Shown here piece by piece: positions 10,497 through 19,825 of a stretch of 31,935 nucleotides of DNA. The translations under genes were made by a program, and so were the position numbers. How positions within the stretch are numbered: the first letter of the stretch is position 1; each line of letters starts with the position of its first letter. This DNA is from Chrysochromulina tobinii (Eukaryota; Haptophyta; Prymnesiales; Chrysochromulinaceae), in assembly GCA_001275005.1 (NCBI GenBank), contig JWZX01002521.1, positions 1 to 31,935 of the forward strand. Reading direction: 5' to 3'. The notes below the pieces were generated by a model. The model had not been told where the DNA came from, did no database searches, and saw nothing but the letters and a program-made list of their open reading frames with translations.

Positions 10497-12260
10497 ATGG
10501 ATAGTACGGTAAAGGTCTTCGACCTTCGCGACCTGCGCGCAGATGACATGCCGGCAAAGTCCGCGAGACGAGCATTGATGGGAGTTCTGCCCGCTGTGTC
10601 CGCGGTCTGCACAATCTATGCCCTTGTCATTTGGATGCTGGAGCTGCCAAACACCGTGTCATGCGAGCATCCGCGGGAGTGTGACGCTTTTGAGTTGTGC
10701 ACACCAGCGGCGCTCGCGTTACCACCGTCGCATTCATGCAAGATGCGAGACGTGAGTCACACAGTCGTGCAGCAGGTGCTGGTCGTGCACGAGCAACACC
10801 CGCAGCCCGTGGGTTGTGACCGCCGTCTGCTCTCGCTCATCGGGCTGCTGAAGACAGAGCGGCGGCAGGTCAGCCTGCTCTACCGCAAGCACGTGGCCGA
10901 GCGCGAGCAGAGTCCGCGCACCGCGGAGCTGGCGCGGCTACTGGGCATTGTCAACTTCGCTCCCGCAGACCTTGAGAGCAGTTGCTTGCGCGCACCGCCC
11001 GCGCTCTACCGCTTCACCGGCCGCATGCGGCAACTCGCGCGCATCGCGCAGACGGGCTGGTTTGACCTCGTCCTCATTGGCGTGTGGTTCTGGAACGACC
11101 CTTTGCCAGCGTTCGCTGAGCTGACACTGCCGCTATTTCGCGCGCACTCACCCAACCACCGACAGCCGTATGTCGCGCTCATAGTCGACGACGCGCACGC
11201 CGAGCGCGCCGAGCGGCTCGCCCGTTGGGAGTCTGACCCGCTCGTGCGACGCACATATGAGCAGCAGGCGGCCTCACTCGTGCCGCGTCTACGGCTGCTC
11301 TACTCGCTCGCCGACGCGGTGCTGCACGTCAGCGCGGCCGACCAGCACCTGGAGCGCAGCGCATTCGCGTCGCTCAAGCACGTACGCTGGTTGCTGATGC
11401 GCACGCCACTCCGGCAAATGCGCACCGGCGGCGGCGCGGCTGACGGTGGCTGGGGCTCACTGCGCACCGGCGGCGGCGCGGCTGACGGTGGCTTGGGCTC
11501 ACGCTACGTGGGCTTCCTCGGCAATGGGCAGACGGCGACCAACCACCAGGGTGTGCAGTGGTTCCTGATCCACTGCTGGCCGCGCCTGCGCGCACTGGAC
11601 CCGACGCTCCGCCTGCGCCTAGTGGGTCGTTCGCCCGGAGCCACAGTCAACGGCAGCGGGGTCTTTGACTGCGACCGCGCCCTGGCACGCGCGGATGGCG
11701 CCCCCCGGTGCGGCTGGGCGTGGGGCACGCCGTACTTGGGCACCGAGAAGAAGAATGGGATCGACGAGCTTGGATTCCTCACCTCGCCGCAGATGATCGC
11801 TGAGCTGCGCATTTGGCGCGCGATGATCGCCCCCATTCGCGCGACCACGGGGATCAATACGAAGCTGCTCGTCGCTCTCGAGCTGGGCGTGCCTCTTGTG
11901 CTCACCAGGGCGGCCGCCTCGCCACTCGGGCTCGATGCACCCGCGGAGGCATCCACGGCGGCGCCCGCGGCTCTGCTCGCGGACGAGGCGGACGAGTTCA
12001 ACGATGCCATCCTTCGACTCTCATCTGGTACGCCAGATGCGTGGGCGGCAGCAAGCCAGGCGGCTCTGGCAACGTACGCGCGAATGGAGAGGGACGACCC
12101 GGCTGCGAGCGACATGGCCGCGCTGCTCAAGGCGTCGTGCTCGCGCAGCTACTACGTACCGCAGCATGAGCTCTCCTCGCAGCGGGAGGTGCTGCGGTTG
12201 GGTCGGCTGGACGAGTGTTCGATCCTCGACGTCTCGGCAGTTTGCTCGGGTAGAACCTGA
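10497..12260 (+). CDS. Type II membrane glycosyltransferase, GT4-like (group 1 fold)
   Basis: A 587-aa single-exon frame starts at an ATG (10497). A basic N-terminal tail precedes one hydrophobic segment at residues 26-50 (ALMGVLPAVSAVCTIYALVI...), as in Golgi type II enzymes. The C-terminal half has the nucleotide-sugar-binding half of a GT-B fold: YVGFLGNGQTATNHQGVQWF, then RLRLVGRSPG, and APIRATTGINTKLLVALELG followed by GVPLVLT. The last two are the usual region with the conserved acidic/Gly turn and the family's C-terminal helix. The donor and acceptor sugars cannot be told. A 42-base tandem duplication encodes RTGGGAADGGWGSL twice just before the C-terminal domain. Its promoter faces that of the LRR-kinase gene, and its 3' end faces the EF-hand-like gene. 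Confidence 0.82.
   Translation: MDSTVKVFDLRDLRADDMPAKSARRALMGVLPAVSAVCTIYALVIWMLELPNTVSCEHPRECDAFELCTPAALALPPSHSCKMRDVSHTVVQQVLVVHEQHPQPVGCDRRLLSLIGLLKTERRQVSLLYRKHVAEREQSPRTAELARLLGIVNFAPADLESSCLRAPPALYRFTGRMRQLARIAQTGWFDLVLIGVWFWNDPLPAFAELTLPLFRAHSPNHRQPYVALIVDDAHAERAERLARWESDPLVRRTYEQQAASLVPRLRLLYSLADAVLHVSAADQHLERSAFASLKHVRWLLMRTPLRQMRTGGGAADGGWGSLRTGGGAADGGLGSRYVGFLGNGQTATNHQGVQWFLIHCWPRLRALDPTLRLRLVGRSPGATVNGSGVFDCDRALARADGAPRCGWAWGTPYLGTEKKNGIDELGFLTSPQMIAELRIWRAMIAPIRATTGINTKLLVALELGVPLVLTRAAASPLGLDAPAEASTAAPAALLADEADEFNDAILRLSSGTPDAWAAASQAALATYARMERDDPAASDMAALLKASCSRSYYVPQHELSSQREVLRLGRLDECSILDVSAVCSGRT
11421..11503 (+). repeat. Two-copy 42-base tandem repeat inside the GT4-like gene
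   Basis: The unit cgcaccggcggcggcgcggc... occurs at 11421-11462 and 11463-11503 with one internal difference (tgg/ttg). It encodes a Gly/Ala linker and keeps the frame. Confidence 0.9.
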
Positions 12261-12676
12261 TTGTAGCGAGAGTCCGAGAGAGCGCGTGTCGTGTTCTCGT
12301 GTATGACGCCTGCGGGCTCGGGGGCGCAGGAGCCCGTCCAGGGAGTCCTTCGTAGCGTCGAGGCGGACGGGAGGAGAAGGCACGTCCTCTGGTGACTTAT
12401 TTGTCGCTCGTCCGTAGTTAATCGTCTCGTCCGCGTGACGGCTCCCGAGTCCGCATATATCCCATAGTTACCCGGGCGGCTCGCCTCTCCCTCTGTCCAC
12501 GCGACCACGGCGACCCGAAGCGTGCACGCGTTCGGTCTGGCGTTTACCGTGTAGTCAAAATAGTAAATACGTAACACGAACGCGGTGAGTATGATTACGA
12601 TGGAGATACATTGATCATTGTACTGTACCCTCGCACGCGAGTGCATGTCGAATTGTCGATTACTACTCGGTTCGGT
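12261..12676. other. Convergent intergenic region, GT4-like and EF-hand-like genes
   Basis: This stretch of 416 bases contains the 3' flanks of two convergent genes. It is more AT-rich than the surrounding genes, especially 12545-12680. No convincing gene or RNA was recognised. Confidence 0.4.
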
Positions 12677-14749
12677 TTACTCGTAACTACTGTCTACTCT
12701 CCCTCGAAGGCACGACGGTGAATCTCGGTGGTGCTCTTTGAGATTGCGCCGGCTGGAGATTATGTACTCATTTTGTGCAATCCGCACGTCGTTGAAGGTG
12801 TTCAAGACTTGAGTGTAGAGCGCCTTTCCTCGCTTCGTATGCTCGCGGGCCATCATTTCAAACGCAGAGAGTGCGTTCTTGAGCTTATGCTTATCGAGCA
12901 GGCCGCTTTGATCCTTGTCGATTTTGTCGAAAAGCTCGTCGATTTCGGCTGGCTCTGCAGACACGCCGAGCACCTTGATGTTGTTCGCAAATTCTTCGAA
13001 GTGGACGACACCTCCCTGTGGGTCTGCCCACATTTCGGCCGCTAGGGCCGGCTCCATCGCACGTTTGATCAACATGGAGCCTATTTTCGTACCAATGGTT
13101 ACCTCCTGCTTCAGTTTCTCAACTTCGTCGTCAGCTTTGTCGAGAAGATCAGTCACCTCTGCTGCTGAGATGGCAATGCTTGCGTGCGCGCGCCATGATT
13201 CGCAGCGCTCACGCAGAGTTTTGAGGTTGGCTCGCTCGCTCGCAGACGCATCGATGTGCTTTCTTACCCCGCTTTGCAACTCGCTCATGTCAATCTCCAT
13301 GGGCTTCTCGGCGAGCTTGTCGGCCTTGTTGTATTCTGCATAGCGATCAAAAAGATCGTTTACTTGAGAGTCGCTCATCGAAATGATCTTTCTCACGCAG
13401 ACGGCGAACTGATTGCGCGAGATCTTGCCCTTGCGTATTTCATCCCAAGACTGCAGGAGCCCATTCAGCGCACCCTCACCTTGTGACTCCAACAGCTTAG
13501 CAAAATGTTCGACCAACTTTGCATCCGTCTGCTTGACGAGCTTCTTCTCCTCCTTAATAGCATCCTTTTGCAGTCCAAGCGCTTCATCCCGCAGAGCATC
13601 AGCTGAGAGAAAGCGATCATGCCGCCGGCGAAGAACATCCTCCACCGCGCGCTCAAGGATCTGGCCGCCCTTTGCAGAGCCCATGTGCTTGGTGACACCA
13701 CCGAGGCCACGGCGCCACAAGCCCACAAGCGCCAACGATGTTGCAGATAGTTCCGGTTCCCGCCCCACGATCGTGACGAGTGGGCTCGAGGCGAGCTCGA
13801 CAGAGCGGGCTCGAGACCGACATGCTTGTGGGTTGGAGCCTCGTGCCGTTCGAGGAGATGGCGTACGGGCGCTGCCTTTGGGCTCCTGAAGCTCGCGCTG
13901 CTGCAGCACCTTGCGAGATGATGATAGCGGCGGTGTCGGTCTGGCAAAGGATGCTGGCGAAGAGGGCCTGGCGGACGCAACATGCGACGAGGACCGTGCA
14001 GAAGGAGCTGATGTGAGCCTGGCCGATGTGCCACGCTCTGATAGGGGGGTGCGCGCTGACAAAAGCTGTGGCGACGTGGCATTTGTTGAAGATGTGTGGG
14101 GCGGCGAGATCGCGCGCGGAGACAACGCGGGTCGCAGTTGGGCCTCGTACATCTCAACTATGTTGGCCGGTTCATGCACCTCCTGCAATATTTTGGTCCC
14201 GTCAGGCTTGGTGGCGGTGACCCAGCCAACTGGTGACAGATCACCGAGAATTCTCACAAGCGCACGGTGCCCGCCGTTCTTGGCTCGCTGGTTCTGAAGG
14301 ATGTGCACTTTTGTGGCTAAGGCCAGCGTCCCTGTCGATGCCAAAAGGGAGTGCTGGCAGAGATGACCAATCTTGGCTTCGAGCTTCACCTCGTATATCG
14401 GTCGTGCAAACAGCTGGATGATTGACTCCCCGCCGCCTGTTTTGGCTGTCAACCAGCCGAGCGGCCGATGTGAACGGTTTAGTACAACAAGGGCCCGCAA
14501 AGAAGTCGAGCTCTCGTAAACGTACTCGAAAGTGTCAAGCACACGAATGAGGGTGCGTGGCTTCAGTTGCGCAACCTGTCGCGAAGCGATCGATGACTGT
14601 TCGTGAACTTTCACGGAATGCTGCTGACGCCCAGCTTCGCTAAGGTAACGGTTCGCTTGCGGCACGGTGATCTCAAAGAGAGGTTGCCTTTGCAACCATT
14701 CTCGAGTTAGCAGGTCAATGTCCGTGTGAATGTCGAATAGTGGTTCCAT
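12677..14749 (-). CDS. EF-hand-like protein with two GW(L/V)T SH3-like motifs
   Basis: A 690-aa single-exon frame starts at the ATG at 14749. Near the N-terminus two related segments, ALVVLNRSHRPLGWLTAKTG (about 86-105) and ALVRILGDLSPVGWVTATKP (about 163-182), look like a duplicated small beta-barrel domain. A Ser/Pro/Arg/Ala-rich linker follows (about 205-330). The C-terminal half is helical, with EF-hand pairs. The clearest loop is DKDQSGLLDKHK (about 611-622). It has Asp/Asp/Ser/Gly/Asp at positions 1, 3, 5, 6 and 9 but Lys instead of Glu at position 12, so calcium binding is doubtful. Other helix-loop-helix segments (WADPQGGVVHFEEF) are degenerate. A calcium-sensing or scaffold role is inferred only from the fold. 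The promoter must lie within the 1.4-kb gap upstream. Confidence 0.75.
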   Translation of the reverse strand: MEPLFDIHTDIDLLTREWLQRQPLFEITVPQANRYLSEAGRQQHSVKVHEQSSIASRQVAQLKPRTLIRVLDTFEYVYESSTSLRALVVLNRSHRPLGWLTAKTGGGESIIQLFARPIYEVKLEAKIGHLCQHSLLASTGTLALATKVHILQNQRAKNGGHRALVRILGDLSPVGWVTATKPDGTKILQEVHEPANIVEMYEAQLRPALSPRAISPPHTSSTNATSPQLLSARTPLSERGTSARLTSAPSARSSSHVASARPSSPASFARPTPPLSSSRKVLQQRELQEPKGSARTPSPRTARGSNPQACRSRARSVELASSPLVTIVGREPELSATSLALVGLWRRGLGGVTKHMGSAKGGQILERAVEDVLRRRHDRFLSADALRDEALGLQKDAIKEEKKLVKQTDAKLVEHFAKLLESQGEGALNGLLQSWDEIRKGKISRNQFAVCVRKIISMSDSQVNDLFDRYAEYNKADKLAEKPMEIDMSELQSGVRKHIDASASERANLKTLRERCESWRAHASIAISAAEVTDLLDKADDEVEKLKQEVTIGTKIGSMLIKRAMEPALAAEMWADPQGGVVHFEEFANNIKVLGVSAEPAEIDELFDKIDKDQSGLLDKHKLKNALSAFEMMAREHTKRGKALYTQVLNTFNDVRIAQNEYIISSRRNLKEHHRDSPSCLRGRVDSSYE

Positions 14750-16192
14750 GCCAAAGGGCTGAGCAGCAGCGAACGACGAGGTTGAGGGACAGAGAACGCG
14801 AGACGCGGCCTAGGTGGCACGGAGTTGCGCCTTTTGTTGCGGCTGACCAAGCCCTACAGAGTTCCCCTCGGGCTTGTCCTTTTCGGACCGGTCCACCGCA
14901 AAACGAGCGTACCGGTAAAGTACTGTACTTGTGACCGTTACAAGGCCTGGCAATTCGCGATTGATCGGCGAGACTGTGAAGATGACTTTCTTCGGGGCGC
15001 GGCACGGCGGGCAGCGCGGCCCGGCGCTCAACGGTGAGTTGCGGAGCTCCAGACTCAATCGAGCAAGGGCAATCGAGATAACGACAGATCGCATGCGAAC
15101 ATGAACGAATCGAAACCCTCACGCCTGAAGCCTGTAGCCTCGCTATCGCGGCACCGCTCGTGCGTCGTGGGACCACTGGCTCGATCGGGGGGACCTCTTT
15201 TTAGTTTCCGACGGGGGCGCGGACGTCTCACGTCTGCTATCAGCGAGGCATCCTCGAGCGCGGCACCTGTCGCACCTGAGGCTTCGGGCGTTCCCGTTCC
15301 CGTTCGCAGGGTACCGCTTTCTCTAGCGTTTAAAGCGTACCGGCTACCGCACCCCGGTCAGCCGCCGTTTCCGGCCCGGCCGTCTGGGCGTGGCGTGCGC
15401 CGGCCCGTAGCCGGCCCGTGGGGCACAATGCGTGGGGCAGTTGCCCGTGCGGTGCGCGCTGCGCGTGCATGCGTGCAAGCGCGCGCGCTCTACGCGCGCT
15501 CCCCGCTCCCCGTACCCCGACGCCGCTCGGAGATAGACCGCGGACGGTGTCGCGCTATAATTACGCAATTTCTCGCGGCGCGCTGGCGCGCTGGCGCGGA
15601 AAGGAGGCGGTTCGTACACGACGATTTTTATAGATGCCGCATGCCGATTAGCAATTTTGCTACTAGGTTGCATGGACCGATTGTTCTGCTACGCCGCCCA
15701 GGTGGACAGCCCCCCTGTCCTTTCCCCGAGCCTATAGCTCGTGGCAAACGTAATTTTACGTATCCGCCTCGTTCACTAATTGGGAGCCCGGGATGCCGGT
15801 CGCGCTAGGCAACCAACTCCGCCGGCCTCGACGAAAGTGAGCTTCCTCCCAAAGGCGTCCCTTTAATACCCCGAGCCTATAGAGTATTCGAAACCTAATT
15901 TACGTATCCGCCTCGTTCACTAATTGGGAGCCCGGGATGCCGGTCGCGCTAGGCGACCAACTCCGCCGGCCTCGACGAAAGTGAGCTTCCTCCCAAAGGC
16001 GTCCCTTTAATAGGTGGCGCCCCTCCCTGAATCTCAATTTAGATACCTACCCCTCGATATAATTGGAACTTGGTTTTCGAGGTAGAAATTCGCCAGGCCA
16101 CCCAAATTTGGGCCTTCGACTGCGTCCGCAGCCCGAATTAAACAAAACCGAAACAGCCCAAACGCGTAAAACGCCAAAGCCTCCTCTTAAAT
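14750..16192. other. Gene-poor 1.4-kb intergenic region
   Basis: The region lies upstream of the EF-hand-like gene and downstream of the F-box-like gene. A 235-aa frame begins with ATG at 15101 and runs to 15808, but it is Arg/Pro/Ala-rich, has no recognisable domain, and ends inside the 145-base tandem duplication. I do not consider it a supported gene. The stretch 15340-15540 is extremely GC-rich with gcgcgc runs, while 15870-16200 is noticeably more AT-rich than the coding DNA. Confidence 0.45.
15724..16012. repeat. Two-copy tandem repeat, unit about 145 bases
   Basis: Copy 1 is 15724-15868 and copy 2 is 15869-16012. Both begin ccccgagcctatag. After a short diverged stretch, the last 112 bases (15757-15868 and 15901-16012) differ at a single base (aggcaacc versus aggcgacc). 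No coding frame, tRNA or rRNA was recognised in the unit. Confidence 0.92.
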
Positions 16193-16287
16193 CTACCGGA
16201 GGTGCGCCCAATTACCGAAGCAGCCCATACGCGTAAAACGCCAACGCCACCTCTTAAAATCTTCCGAACGTACGTGCGCCCAATTGT
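16148..16287. repeat. Diverged 67-base tandem duplication at the 3' end of the F-box-like gene
   Basis: The segment ccgaaacagcccaaacgcgt... (from 16148) recurs as ccgaagcagcccatacgcgt... (from 16215). Read on the minus strand both copies encode WRFTR(M/L)GCFG, but only the upstream copy is within the frame, which stops at 16193-16195. Confidence 0.8.
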
Positions 16288-17435
16288 CATCGTTGTCAAT
16301 GTACGAGCGTGGCAACTCGACCAGGCGCCCATGGAGCAGTCGCACCTTGTCCAGAGTGCTGATTAGATCGTCAAAGTTGGCGTGCCTCATGCTGTGGCCA
16401 TCAGCGGGATATTCTTCGTGCGGACAGGCTGCTTTCGTGTCCTCGTGCACGTCAGGGTCGTCGATGGCGCGAAGACACACATTCGGATTTGAAATTTGCC
16501 AGCCCCACGATGCTAAGGCCTCTACTCGCCCCTCGGGCCAGAGGTGTGGATAGTAGCCCCATTGAAGCACACGCCCTCGCAACATGAACCACCTCTTGAG
16601 CGTCGTGATGAGCGGTGCATCCCCGTTTGGATGGCCCAGCACTGCACCCTGACACCAGTTGAATTCTGATGGCGCCGCCGAATCTGGAGCTCTGGCGTCG
16701 AGCTCAAACTGGGAACGGGCTGATTGTAGGCTCAGGGCATTGATCTCACGAAGTTGGTGCAGCGATATCGACTGCTCGGAAGTCGGCAAGGGTTTCAACC
16801 GTACGTACGTGCTGACCGACCGCCGCAAGCCAGTAAGCACCACGCCATCGTCGCCGTGCGCGCGCGCGCACCGATCCAGAACCGGAAGTCGAAGGTGAGG
16901 GCATGCAGCTCCTCTTCCGTGATGCAAGTTTGGTTTCGGGCCAATTCCTCGTTCTGGAAGGCGCGGCGCCATCGCAGCGGCTCTGTGTGGGCCAGCGCAC
17001 AATCCCAACGAGCACGGAACCCAAATTTCGACCTCCAACGAGCATGGCATAAGCGCTTCCAGAACTCATTGGAGCCATGTACCACGGTGGCAAATGACTT
17101 GCAAACTAATGCGGCAGCTTCTAGGTCGCCAAGGTGCATTGGGTTCTCGTGCAGTGGAAGCATTCGAACATGTGCCCATCCCCTTGCAGCATGCTCTGCA
17201 TCGAGACAGAGGCGGTCCACAACTGTCGAAATCACGTCTGGACTGCTGAAGATGAGCTCAACCAACTTTGAATGGGCACGATGGCCCAATTCTGTGGCTG
17301 GACAAGTATAGTCCTGGGTGGCTCGACTTCAATCTGTACAGCAATCCTGCCTTGTTCGTTCGGGAAACCATCGCCAAGGACGCGAACCGTGCGTCCATTG
17401 AGCTCGGGGCTTCGAGAGAGGCCAAAGAGCATCAT
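16193..17435 (-). pseudogene. F-box-like gene with two frame breaks
   Basis: Reading the minus strand from ATG 17435, the first about 55 residues form a small beta domain (MMLFGLSRSPELNGRTVRV ... TILVQPQNWAIV) of the kind often joined to MYND or ankyrin proteins. The reading then moves at about 17267-17277 to another frame (17280-16860). That frame has an F-box-like helical stretch (LEAAALVCKSFATVVHGSNE, FWKRLCHARW) and ITEEELHALTFDFRFWIGAR. At a (GC)6 run (16858-16869) the coding sense jumps again, to GDDGVVLTGLRRSVSTYVRL and on to RWRWRFTRMGCFG and TAG at 16193. One GC unit fewer would keep the second junction open. Short introns of 44-68 bases could also bridge each break, but they remove conserved-looking residues. 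This is either a decaying gene or sequence errors. F-box proteins recruit substrates to SCF ubiquitin ligases. Confidence 0.5.
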
Positions 17436-17589
17436 GGTCGCCTTGGCCGAGAACCAACGAGAAGAAAAGGTCACAGGTTTCGTCACATGTGGACTCACGA
17501 AGGCACAACTTCGTTGTATTCGTTGATTAGACAGCTGTCTCGTGGAACACCAACGTTCCCATGCGTTCCGCTGACCTGTTCGCGCATGC

Positions 17590-18603
17590 CTAATGGCAAC
17601 TCTGATCATCCGCGACCCGTTCCAGCCGCGCCGCCTCGGGCGCATGTATGCCGTCCTCAGTGCGGCTGACAGTACACAATACAGAGCACGCCTCCGCCTC
17701 GTCGAGGCGGAGGCGATCGGGATAATCGCAGGCTGCGATGAAGCGCGACGCCGCGCTGACGGCGGCGTTTGCGCTCGCCCGAGGTATTGCAGACGTCCTC
17801 GGCTGTGAACCGTGTGCCTCGAGTACACGATGTGTGAGCAGGAGCGACTCACGCTCATCGCGCAGCACGCCCGACTGCTCCTCAGCGAGATAGAGCCTCC
17901 GCACGAAACCGCGCGCGCAAAGGATGCCAGAGACCGTCGCGCGCTGACCGCACAGCCGAAACCGGCCCTCGCCGCGGGGGCGTGGGTCGGCACCGCAGGC
18001 CAGCAGGAACGCAGCGAGCTTGGGCAGGCCGCGCGCCGCGGCGATGATGAGCGGCGTGACCGCGTGCGCATGCGGCCGCGCGCTCGGGTCAGCACCGAGC
18101 TTGAGGACTAGGTGCTCAGCCAGCGCGATCAGCGTTTGCTCGCGCGCGCCTCGGGCGCGGCACACCTCCATGAGGAGCGTCGCGTTGTACACGGGCGACG
18201 GGCGGTCGATGAGCCGCTCGCCAAAGTGCGCCACGCGTGCCTTGAGCATGCTCAGCGTGAGGTCCTTGGAATCCTGGCCCGCACAAGCGATCGTGTGGTG
18301 GCGAGCCTCGAGGCGCTGCACGAGACCACGCCATTCGCGTCGGAAGGTCTCGCCAGGGCTGAGCTCAGCGAGCCGCGCGCTTCGCCGCGACGGCGAGGAT
18401 GGTTGCACCAAGACCACGCTGACGAAGCAGGGAAGGAGAGCCGTGTAGATGGCGCTTTCGGCAGCGAGCGCCTCAGCCAGCGAGCGGCAAACGAGGCGCA
18501 GCGCCGCGATCGACGGCACTAGCGAGCCGAGCGGCAAGAGGTGCATGCAGCGGCCGAGAAGGTCATCGGGCAGCGACAGGAGTGGAGACGTGGTGGACGC
18601 CAT
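17590..18603 (-). CDS. F-box / ankyrin-repeat protein
   Basis: The protein is 337 aa from ATG 18603 (MASTTSPLLSLPDDLLGRCM). An in-frame ATG at 18672 would add 23 residues. Residues 10-58 form an F-box (SLPDDLLGRCMHLLPLGSL, then ALRLVCRSLAEALAAES). From about residue 136 the sequence has ankyrin-type helices: NATLLMEVCRARG, HAVTPLIIAAARGLPKLAAF and LLACGADPRPRGEGRFRLCG. Such proteins act as substrate adaptors of Cullin-RING ligases. The stop at 17590 lies about 150 bases upstream of the second, disrupted F-box-like gene on the same strand, so the two may be relatives in a local cluster. No introns are needed. A possible acceptor (CATTTGCAG) sits just before the upstream ATG, hinting at a 5'-UTR intron. 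Confidence 0.72.
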   Translation of the reverse strand: MASTTSPLLSLPDDLLGRCMHLLPLGSLVPSIAALRLVCRSLAEALAAESAIYTALLPCFVSVVLVQPSSPSRRSARLAELSPGETFRREWRGLVQRLEARHHTIACAGQDSKDLTLSMLKARVAHFGERLIDRPSPVYNATLLMEVCRARGAREQTLIALAEHLVLKLGADPSARPHAHAVTPLIIAAARGLPKLAAFLLACGADPRPRGEGRFRLCGQRATVSGILCARGFVRRLYLAEEQSGVLRDERESLLLTHRVLEAHGSQPRTSAIPRASANAAVSAASRFIAACDYPDRLRLDEAEACSVLCTVSRTEDGIHAPEAARLERVADDQSCH

Positions 18604-18849
18604 TATTTCATGTGGTTCGCACACCACAGGCATCTTGGTTGGAGAGACACTCCTCAAGCTAGGAGGCTTCATGACTCTGCAAATGAGAGACCACAAAAAA
18701 CTTGTTCGCAATTTCTCGTGCGGGGCCAAGTCATGCCAAGTCAAGTCAAGTCATGTCTAGACTTGTGGCTAGTCAAGTCAAGCCAAAGGCCGAGCTCGGA
18801 CGCACTATTCACACACGTTTTCGCACTGTCATTCCGTTGCCCTCTGCTC

Positions 18850-19614
18850 TCAGCGCCGCTTCGGGGACTCGGCTTGCCGCCGCCGGCTCCGGGAGCTGTC
18901 GCCGCCGGCCTGCGGAGCCTGCCATACCTCCAGCGTGTTGAACTTGCCACGGAGTCTGTTGAAGACGCCGTTTTGCGCGACGGGCACGGAGCGCTGGAGC
19001 ACGAGGCCGCTCGCCTCGAGCACGCTCGCCTTCAGCTCGCGGTAAGAGTCGGCCGAGCAGTACACGATCATCGAGCCCGGATGCTTGGCCACCTGCGCAG
19101 CGAGACCCGCGTACAGGCGGTCCATCTCGGCCTCGGGCAAGTTGGCCATCCAGAGCGGCTCGTAGATGTAAAAGGCCGCGCGCCCGCCGAAGAGACGCTT
19201 GCCAGCGCACACGCGGTCCACGAAGCCAAACATGTCACCGCACTCCACCTTGCATCTTGGATCGTCCTTGACAGCAGCTACTGCCTCCGTCGCTGTGTTC
19301 GGGTCGAGCTCCACGCCCACGCATCCCTCAAACATGGGCTTGCCATCGATGGTGGCCTCGGACATTGGACGTAGCATGACGCCTTGCCCGCAGCCCAGGT
19401 CCACAAACGTGAAGTCCGTCGCACTGCTGATGGGCCCGATCACCTGTGCCAGCTCGCTGCGGATGATCGGGATGACCATCGGCATTGTCGGCTTGCAGGC
19501 CGGCCGCCCTCTGAGTGTGGGCATGAAGAGGTTTTTGAACCATACGTAGGCGCTGTAAAGCTCCTCTGACCTGGTCATTTCAATGGCTTCCGCATACACA
19601 ATGGTATCCGGCAT
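18850..19614 (-). CDS. Class I SAM-dependent methyltransferase
   Basis: The protein is 254 aa from ATG 19614; an open extension upstream begins only at TTG. The Rossmann methyltransferase motifs are plain: motif I FVDLGCGQG (about 70-78), the acidic motif II VGVELDP (99-105), ECGDMFGF (124-131) and a motif-IV-like FYIYEPLWMANLP (148-160). Later come a GSMIVYCSADSYRELKASVL strand-helix and a basic tail (SSRSRRRQAESPKRR) that could direct it to the nucleus. The methyl acceptor cannot be inferred. The pattern D-L-G-C-G-x-G plus YEP rather than NPPF argues against the N6-adenine or HemK type. It is divergently arranged with the FABP-like gene, with 211 bases between start codons. Confidence 0.82.
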   Translation of the reverse strand: MPDTIVYAEAIEMTRSEELYSAYVWFKNLFMPTLRGRPACKPTMPMVIPIIRSELAQVIGPISSATDFTFVDLGCGQGVMLRPMSEATIDGKPMFEGCVGVELDPNTATEAVAAVKDDPRCKVECGDMFGFVDRVCAGKRLFGGRAAFYIYEPLWMANLPEAEMDRLYAGLAAQVAKHPGSMIVYCSADSYRELKASVLEASGLVLQRSVPVAQNGVFNRLRGKFNTLEVWQAPQAGGDSSRSRRRQAESPKRR

Positions 19615-19825
19615 CACGTCGGTAGCGAGATCTCGTGATCTCCCTTCGAGACGTCGTGGTAAGATCGCCAAGAGAAGTCAGGGGGGAATGTAGCTTCGTC
19701 AATGAAATTCACGAGGAACCCCTTTGTGGATTCGACTTGAATCGACGGCGTTTTCGCACAGCCCAAATCCAAAAAGCCCAACTTGCGTCATCTCTCATTT
19801 GTATCGGTGGGTCCTGGCCGCGGCC
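19615..19825. promoter_or_regulatory. Divergent intergenic region, methyltransferase and FABP-like genes
   Basis: The 211 bases between two oppositely directed ATG codons must contain both promoters. No TATA box or repeated element is evident. The frames that cross it are open only from TTG or GTG. Confidence 0.45.

Noticed and set aside
15340-15540. Very GC-rich stretch as a possible rRNA or tRNA gene
   Set aside because: No conserved rRNA or tRNA motif (such as GGTTCGANTCC with a cloverleaf) could be found by eye.
15101-15808. A 235-codon ATG-initiated frame in the intergenic region
   Set aside because: It is Arg/Pro/Ala-rich without a recognisable motif, its composition follows local GC-rich DNA, and it ends inside the tandem repeat.
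17232-18095. A 287-codon minus-strand frame overlapping the F-box/ankyrin gene
   Set aside because: Its upstream two-thirds is a shifted copy of the ankyrin-coding DNA. Only the last part, from ATG 17435, is protein-like, and it is assigned to the F-box-like gene.
18725-18785. Short AAGTC direct repeats upstream of the F-box/ankyrin gene
   Set aside because: Only a few pentamer copies occur. They are too short and irregular to call an element or operator.
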